NCBI GenBank assembly: GCA_965277355.1
Contig: CBDICN010000002.1
Coordinates: forward strand, 62,001-126,000
From: RH-AL1 sp965277355
GTDB taxonomy: Bacteria > Pseudomonadota > Alphaproteobacteria > Rhizobiales > Beijerinckiaceae
Length of the DNA stretch: 64,000 bases
Reading direction: 5' to 3'
Positions within the stretch are counted from its first letter, which is position 1; each line of letters starts with the position of its first letter. The position numbers were made by a program, and so were the translations under genes. This document shows positions 59,901 through 64,000 of this stretch, piece by piece. The notes under the pieces are model-generated. The model did not search any database and was not told the origin of the DNA. It worked only from the letters and a program-made list of their open reading frames with translations.

Positions 59901-60675
59901 GCGCGCCGAGCTGACGCCGGCCGTCCTCGAGACGCTCGCCGAGGCGGACGCCTTCCGCTCGCTCGGGCTCGATCGACGCGAGGCGCTGTGGATCGTGCGC
60001 GGCCTCAAGCGCGCCGGCGACAAGGACGACCTGCCGCTCCTCAAGGCGCTCAGCTTCATCGAGCTCGAGCCCGAGGCGAGGTTGCCGCCGATGCCGCTCG
60101 GCCAGCACGTGGTCGAGGACTACCGGCACCTGTCTTTGAGCCTCAAGGCGCACCCCGTGCTGTTCGTGCGGAACCAGCTTGCCGGCATGCTCAAGGCCGA
60201 GGCGATGGCCACCCATCCGGCGGAGCGGCGGGTGACGGTTGCCGGCCTCGTCCTCGTGCGGCAGCGACCGGGCTCGGCCAAGGGCACCATCTTCCTCACG
60301 CTCGAGGACGAGACCGGTGTCGCCAACATCATCGTTTGGCCGAAGGTGTTCGAGGCGTTGCGCCCGATCATCATCGGGGCGCGGTTCATCGCCGTCACAG
60401 GGCGGTTGCAGCGCGAGAGCGGCGTCACCCATGTCGTGGCCGAGAAGGTCGAGGACATGACCTGGCTGCTCGGCCTGCTCTCAGGGCTGGGCGCGGACCT
60501 TCGCGGCGACGACGTGACGGCGCTGGCGCGCGCCGATCACGTCAGGCGGCCTTTGCTCGGGCCGCGGCAGACGCGGACCGATCCCGAGGCGCCGACCTTG
60601 TTCGCGGACCCTGTCGCCTCCTGCGAGACGGCATTTCTTCAAGGCGTCCTGCCGAAGGGACGCAATTTCCAATGA
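56947..60675 (+). CDS. dnaE2: Error-prone DNA polymerase DnaE2, with two in-frame palindromic insertions
   Basis: 1242 residues, longer than usual (about 1030-1150). PHP domain at the start (EFGVATNFSFLRGASHPEELV), polymerase catalytic Asp pair in PPDIDVDFEHERREE, finger and OB regions (HHH and LASHTMATQ-like part replaced by insert, RVTVAGLVLVRQRPGSAKG). The excess is explained by two ~150-bp elements at 57450-57599 and 59583-59732 that stay in frame. It performs damage-induced mutagenic synthesis. Ends 6 bp before a convergent gene. Confidence 0.9.
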   Translation: MIQYVDPDGFAEFGVATNFSFLRGASHPEELVAQAIVLGLAAIGIADRNSVAGIVRAHLFLRHNKDEANGLRVLSGARLVFCDGTPDVLAYPQDRAAYGRLCRLLTTGNIRAQKGTCLLTLADLVAWQEGLQLIVLPGSTFDAAVDNRLAARAYADYAEEDRDGPRVLLLPLAGEGGPRVSEGRMRGLSASQGIVEQAESPLIRPDFVGPPSPASGRKEIDALAHLAAACPGRVWVGATMTYGRSPRGDLARRKTLAERLGLPLVATNDVVMHDPARRELLDVITCIRHGITLEAAGRRLTANAEHHMKPPGEMRRLFAEAPEAVAETLRFLDGLRFSLDELGNDYPEELREGFATPQDALAAFAAEGAARRYPGGVPEPVTRAIAHELDLVARMDYAPYFLTVHDIVRFARSRGILCQGRGSAANSTLCFCLGITEVDPALHDLLFERFISLDRREPPDIDVDFEHERREEVMQYIYDHYGRARAALTASVVTYRARSAIRETAKVFGLSEDAIAALSGTIWGWGEMAGVNEAETRRAGLEPREPGLAKALALARELEGFPRHLSQHTGGFVITRTRLDEVIPIANASMADRTTVEWDKDDLDALGILKIDVLALGMLSCLRGGFDLLARHYDRAETLASLPREDPAVYAMIQKADTIGVFQIESRAQMSMLPRLKPAKFYDLVIEVAIVRPGPIQGDMVHPYLRRRTGKETVTYPSPELEGVLGKTLGVPLFQEQAMRIAIVAAGFSPSEADKLRRAMATFKRVGTISNFYDKMVRGMVANGYPEDFADRCFKQIEGFGTYGFPESHAASFALLVYASCWIKCRYPDVFACALLNAQPMGFYAPSQIVRDAREHGVPVAEVDINFSDWDCTLFRQDFPCPSRGRRWLYEVGSDEGSGRLSHHGDPNGTPLHPTPLRGATLSRLRENEDAPRIHARHAERAGDIVGDHALRLGFRQVKDLSEIDMRRLVERRGAGYDSVRDLWLRAELTPAVLETLAEADAFRSLGLDRREALWIVRGLKRAGDKDDLPLLKALSFIELEPEARLPPMPLGQHVVEDYRHLSLSLKAHPVLFVRNQLAGMLKAEAMATHPAERRVTVAGLVLVRQRPGSAKGTIFLTLEDETGVANIIVWPKVFEALRPIIIGARFIAVTGRLQRESGVTHVVAEKVEDMTWLLGLLSGLGADLRGDDVTALARADHVRRPLLGPRQTRTDPEAPTLFADPVASCETAFLQGVLPKGRNFQ
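57450..57599. repeat. In-frame palindromic element 1 within dnaE2
   Basis: Left arm CTTCTCCCGCTTGCGGGAGA continues as AAGGTGGCC; the right arm is its near-perfect reverse complement (…GGCCACCTTCTCCCGCAAGC). The arms are about 60 bp each, so the whole could fold into a long hairpin, and each tip holds a further CTCCCGC/GCGGGAG palindrome. It adds 50 codons (LLLPLAGEGGPRVSEGRMRG and so on) between the PHP-domain segments without a frame change. Confidence 0.85.
59583..59732. repeat. In-frame palindromic element 2 within dnaE2
   Basis: Same family as element 1: CTCTCGCGGGAGAAGGTGG at the left, GGCCACCCTCTCCCGCTTGC at the right, also TCGGGTCGGATGAAG and TTCATCCAACCCCGC. The arms are about 50 bp and imperfect, so the copy is older. 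It encodes DFPCPSRGRRWLYEVGSDEG to the LSRLRENED region near DWDCTLFRQ, again in frame. Confidence 0.8.
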
Positions 60676-60681
60676 CGGCTT

Positions 60682-63234
60682 TCAGAAGTGGCCGCCGGGC
60701 GCGCCGCCGCCAGGATGGCCGCCCCCCGACGCGCCACCGCCAGGATGGCCGCCCCCCGGCGCGCCACCGCCGGGACGGCCGCCGCCGAACCCGCCCGGCG
60801 CGCCACCGCCAGGGTGGCCGCCGCCGAACCCGCCGGGTGCGCCACCCGGACGACCGCCGAACCCGTTCGATGGACCACCCGCCGGACGACCGAACCCGCC
60901 GGGTGTGCCACCCGGACGACCACCGAACCCGTTCGGCGGGCCACCGCCGGGGCGGCCGAAGCTCTCCCGCGGCGCCTGCTGCCTTTGCTGCTGCAGGCCC
61001 TGCTCCTGCTGCTGGCGCCCGTGTTCCTGCTGCTGGCGTCCGTGTTCCTGCTGCTGGCGCTGTTGTGCCTGCCGACGCTGCTGAACCTGTTGCCGTTCCT
61101 GAACCTGTTGCCGTTGCTGAAACTGTTGCCGTTGCTGGGCCTGCTGGCGCTGCTCCACCTGCTGACGTTGCTGGCGACCACGCTCCTGCTGCTGGCGCTG
61201 CTCCACCTGCTGGCGTTCCTGGCGCCCATGCTCCTGCTGCTGGCGGGCGGCATCCTGGCGCTGCCGCTCGGCCCCGCGCGCAGCCGTGTTCTGCGACGCC
61301 GTGGCCGGCCGGACGGCGTTGTCGCGCCGCGTCGCAGGGGAGCCGGGCCGTTCCCCCTGCGCCCCGTTGGGCTGAGCGGCTGCTCCCGGGACCGGACGCC
61401 CTTTGTTGAGCGTGGGCAACGGCCGCCCGTTCGCGCCGGGAAGCCGCTCGCCGGCCGGCAGACCGCGGTTTCTGCCGGCCGCGCCGGTAAGCGGCGCCGC
61501 ACCGTTCGGGCGCGGAGCACCCGGTGCACCGCCCAGCGGGCCTCCGGGCTGCTGGCGCGCCGCGCGCAGCTGCTCGGGCGTGGTGATTCCGCGCCGCTCG
61601 AGCGCCGTCGCGTGCTGCCGCACGGCGATCGGCAGCGCCACAGCCGCCGCGCCCAGCGCGGCCGCACCGATGGCGCCACGCACTGCGCCGGAGCCGCCGG
61701 CAGGCCCCAGCCTCGGGCCACCGGCCGGCACGGACTCGTGAATGTTGTTGACGACTCTCGTGTTGCTGATGAACACGTCGCGGCCGCCGCCGGCGCCATA
61801 GAAGTAGTTGTCGGCCGGATAGGCCACGTAGGGCGGCGGATCGTAGTAGACCGGCAGCGCAACGAAGGCCGGCACCGGCAGAAAGAACAAGCCCGGCGGC
61901 GGCGGCGGCGGCGGCAGATCGACGAAGGCGACCGGCACCGGCGGCAACCAATAGTCCGGCGGCGGCGGCGGCGGCGGCAGATCGTAGCCCGGATCGTCGA
62001 AGTCGATCACCGGCCGGTCGACGTAGACGATCTCGTCCGGCGGCGGCGGCGGCACGTCGTAGCCGATCGCCTGGAAGCTCTCGGGCGGCGCGGCGGCGGC
62101 CGACAGCTCGCCTAAACGAAGCCGGGCGCCGCTGGCATGCGGGCCGCGGGGATAGCGGCTGAGATACGACCAGTAGGCGTCCGGGGTGTCGATCGCGACG
62201 GTGCGCTGCCAGGTCACGGCCTCGCGCCGTGCGGCAAGGAGGACGCGGGCGCGCTTGGCGAGCGGATCGGCGCCGTAGGCGGCGGTGAAGGCGGAGTAGG
62301 ATTGCACGGTGTCGCGCGCGACGGCCGCGGTATAGGCCTCGCGCACCGGCAGATCCTTGATCGGCTTCGTCGTCAGCGCGGCGACCTGCTCGGGCGTAGC
62401 GGCCGGCGCCGGCGCGTTCGGCTTGCGCTCGAAGAAGCGGAAGGCGACGTCGATCTTCGAGGAGTCCCACGGCACCTCGGCGCCCTTCGACTGTTCATTG
62501 ACGCGCAGCCGGACCCTGTCGAAGATCTCGTCCGGCGGCAGGCCACCCTCGCGCAGCATCGCGGCGAGCGACTGCGCATAAAGACCGTAGTTCTGCTTGC
62601 CGACCGGCGCCAAGGTGCCGGGTGCGGCATTGTAGGCGATGAGCGAGCCCGGCGCCGCGTCCACCTCCGAGAAGCCGCCGGCGAGCGGCGCTCCGGAGGT
62701 TTCGAAGGGCGTCTTGTAGGCCGCATCCAAGACCATGAACCGGGCCTTGAGATTGAGCCCACCCAGCGGGCCGGTGAGGTCCGAGATGCGGATGGTCTCG
62801 ATCGGGATGTCGAGGTCGCGTGAAACCGTGGCGCCGATCGGCACGTAGTAGTTCGCGGGGCCGTACTGCAGCCCGTAGCCGGCGAGATAGACGAAGGCGA
62901 CGGTGTCCGGGCCGGCATCGGTGACGCGCTTCAGGAAGTCCGCATAGGAGCGCCGCAGCATGTCGGCATCGAGATCGCGGGCGCCGATCACCTCGAAGCC
63001 CGCCGCCTGCAAGGTTTGGGCGACCAGGCCGGCGTCGTTGGCGGCCGTGGGCAGGGCACCGGCGGCGTAGCTCTCGTTGCCGACGACGAAAGCGATGCGC
63101 TTCTCGGGTGCGGCGGCCGGCGGGGCGCTCAGCGCGGCCGGCCGCGACGTAATTCCAGCTGGCGACTGGGCGAAAGACGTCATCGCGAAGGCTACGAAAA
63201 CGAAAGTCGTCAGCAACACCGTCACAAATCGCAT
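60682..63234 (-). CDS. Secreted caspase-fold protein with substituted catalytic residues (pseudocaspase)
   Basis: 850 residues from ATG 63232-63234; signal peptide MRFVTVLLTTFVFVAFAMTSFA. The C14 caspase domain (KRIAFVVGNESYAAGALPTA, residues about 45-260) has AGYG at Tyr120 where AGHG is expected, and LDAAYKTPF with Ala172 where LDACR... has Cys; the catalytic dyad is missing. Then come proline runs (residues about 385-460), a Gln/Arg/His-rich region with many RQQQEH and RQQVEQ units, and a Gly/Pro-rich C-terminus of HPGGGAPGG repeats. Function unknown. Convergent with dnaE2. Confidence 0.82.
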   Translation of the reverse strand: MRFVTVLLTTFVFVAFAMTSFAQSPAGITSRPAALSAPPAAAPEKRIAFVVGNESYAAGALPTAANDAGLVAQTLQAAGFEVIGARDLDADMLRRSYADFLKRVTDAGPDTVAFVYLAGYGLQYGPANYYVPIGATVSRDLDIPIETIRISDLTGPLGGLNLKARFMVLDAAYKTPFETSGAPLAGGFSEVDAAPGSLIAYNAAPGTLAPVGKQNYGLYAQSLAAMLREGGLPPDEIFDRVRLRVNEQSKGAEVPWDSSKIDVAFRFFERKPNAPAPAATPEQVAALTTKPIKDLPVREAYTAAVARDTVQSYSAFTAAYGADPLAKRARVLLAARREAVTWQRTVAIDTPDAYWSYLSRYPRGPHASGARLRLGELSAAAAPPESFQAIGYDVPPPPPDEIVYVDRPVIDFDDPGYDLPPPPPPPDYWLPPVPVAFVDLPPPPPPPGLFFLPVPAFVALPVYYDPPPYVAYPADNYFYGAGGGRDVFISNTRVVNNIHESVPAGGPRLGPAGGSGAVRGAIGAAALGAAAVALPIAVRQHATALERRGITTPEQLRAARQQPGGPLGGAPGAPRPNGAAPLTGAAGRNRGLPAGERLPGANGRPLPTLNKGRPVPGAAAQPNGAQGERPGSPATRRDNAVRPATASQNTAARGAERQRQDAARQQQEHGRQERQQVEQRQQQERGRQQRQQVEQRQQAQQRQQFQQRQQVQERQQVQQRRQAQQRQQQEHGRQQQEHGRQQQEQGLQQQRQQAPRESFGRPGGGPPNGFGGRPGGTPGGFGRPAGGPSNGFGGRPGGAPGGFGGGHPGGGAPGGFGGGRPGGGAPGGGHPGGGASGGGHPGGGAPGGHF

Positions 63235-63401
63235 CAAGGATCATCCATTCGAAAGTGTCGTCGATCAAAAACGCCGCTGCGGGAAAAAACAACCGTGCCG
63301 AATTGCCTCCATGGTCGTACGTCTATGAATGATGGATGACCGTTCGATTTACGCGTGATCGCGATGAGACGAGTCCGAACACGAAGAAGAGATAGAGCTC
63401 G

Positions 63402-64000
63402 ATGACAGACCAGACGGCCGATACGACCCTGACACCGGGCGAGGATGTGCGCCGGCGCAAGGCGCCGCGCCGAATCGGCGGCCGCGCCTACCAGTATCGC
63501 CACAGCATCGTCGTGCGGCTGACCCACTGGATTTGGGTCGTTTCGCTCACGGTTTTATTCATGAGCGGGCTGCAGATCTTCAACGCCCACCCGAGCCTCA
63601 ACTTCGGCAACACGTCGACCTTCGACACCAACGCGACCGGCCCGAACCGCCTGATCCTCAATATCGACAACGACGGGAACAAGGGCGTGACGACGGTGCT
63701 CGGCCACACCTTCGATACGACCGGAGTGCTCGGCGTCTCGCGGACGGCGGACGGTCTGCAGGCGCGCGGCTTCCCGAGCTGGCTCACCATCCCCGCCGCC
63801 CAGGATCTCGCCGACGGGCGCCGGTGGCACTTCCTGTTCGCCTGGATCCTTGTCGTCAACGCATTGGTTTATCTCGCCTACGGCCTCATCAGCGGCCACA
63901 TCGCCCGCGATCTTATCCCGCGGCTCCGCGAATGGCGCACCATCCCGCACGACATCGTAACCCACCTGACGCTGCGCTTCTCGCATACGCCCGACGCGCC
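63402..64000 (+). CDS. Cytochrome b/b6-domain membrane protein, N-terminal part
   Basis: About 199 residues before the window ends; ATG 63402 with AGAAGAG upstream. YRHSIVVRLTHWIWVVSLTVLFMSGLQIFN is the first haem-binding transmembrane helix of cytochrome b561/formate-dehydrogenase-gamma-like proteins (His in LTHW). A second helix is FLFAWILVVNALVYLAYGLI. A long soluble loop lies between. Such proteins carry electrons from molybdopterin enzymes; the next gene is outside the window. Confidence 0.82.
   Translation, partial: MTDQTADTTLTPGEDVRRRKAPRRIGGRAYQYRHSIVVRLTHWIWVVSLTVLFMSGLQIFNAHPSLNFGNTSTFDTNATGPNRLILNIDNDGNKGVTTVLGHTFDTTGVLGVSRTADGLQARGFPSWLTIPAAQDLADGRRWHFLFAWILVVNALVYLAYGLISGHIARDLIPRLREWRTIPHDIVTHLTLRFSHTPDA

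Noticed and set aside
60542..62470. Minus-strand open frame of about 640 codons overlapping the end of dnaE2 and the caspase-like gene
   Set aside because: Frame-shifted shadow of the caspase-like gene; its low-complexity content comes from the same repeats read in another frame.

Overview
The window is high-GC chromosomal DNA from an alphaproteobacterium, most likely order Hyphomicrobiales (Rhizobiales). Evidence: the serS-surE-pcm run, a DUF2007/TrmN6-type methyltransferase pair divergent from the polyprenyl synthase, an imuA-imuB-dnaE2 SOS cassette behind a GAAC-N7-GAAC LexA box, the beta-barrel proteins, and dense overlapping high-GC3 genes. I saw no rRNA, tRNA or CRISPR array. The genus cannot be named from the sequence alone.

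Layout. 1-13986: two exported proteins (one Cys/His-rich), malic enzyme maeB, a CYTH-like protein, methyltransferase plus DUF2007, polyprenyl synthase, a TetR remnant, cell-wall hydrolase, ppdK, HdeD-like protein and dxs. 14585-16606: a polymorphic toxin gene with a Tox-REase-5 nuclease C-terminus, broken by two single-base losses, overlapped by an intact Imm52-type immunity gene. 16805-40335: housekeeping and envelope genes, including serS, surE, pcm, TerC, an L,D-transpeptidase, a double beta-barrel protein, an AI-2E-type exporter, a HIT protein, xseB, glyS, higBA behind a nested palindrome, a Na+/H+ antiporter, a Rieske protein and a beta-propeller protein.

40499-46760 is an accessory region: parDE, a decayed peroxidase-related gene, a deleted second copy of the Rieske gene, an AT-rich two-gene operon (PD-(D/E)XK-like protein plus DEDDh exonuclease), an IS630 element inside an older IS630 remnant, an AlpA-type regulator, and a tyrosine integrase. 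The integrase lies next to six TACCGTCA octamers and the 3' end of guaA, so this looks like an integrative element at guaA.

46761-64000: guaA, rsmB-like methyltransferase, MAPEG protein, rpsD, an SDR, a class-C serine hydrolase, an RBBP9-like hydrolase lacking its nucleophile, the LexA-controlled imuA-imuB-dnaE2 mutasome, a caspase-fold protein with both catalytic residues replaced, and the start of a cytochrome b gene. dnaE2 carries two ~150-bp palindromic elements inserted in frame.

Most interesting items: the AT-rich nuclease pair (candidate undescribed defence or mobile-element module), the palindromic elements inside dnaE2, the Tox-REase-5/Imm52 locus, the pseudocaspase, and the octamer array beside the integrase. 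Several starts were placed inside longer open frames, using ribosome-binding sites, signal peptides or the LexA box.
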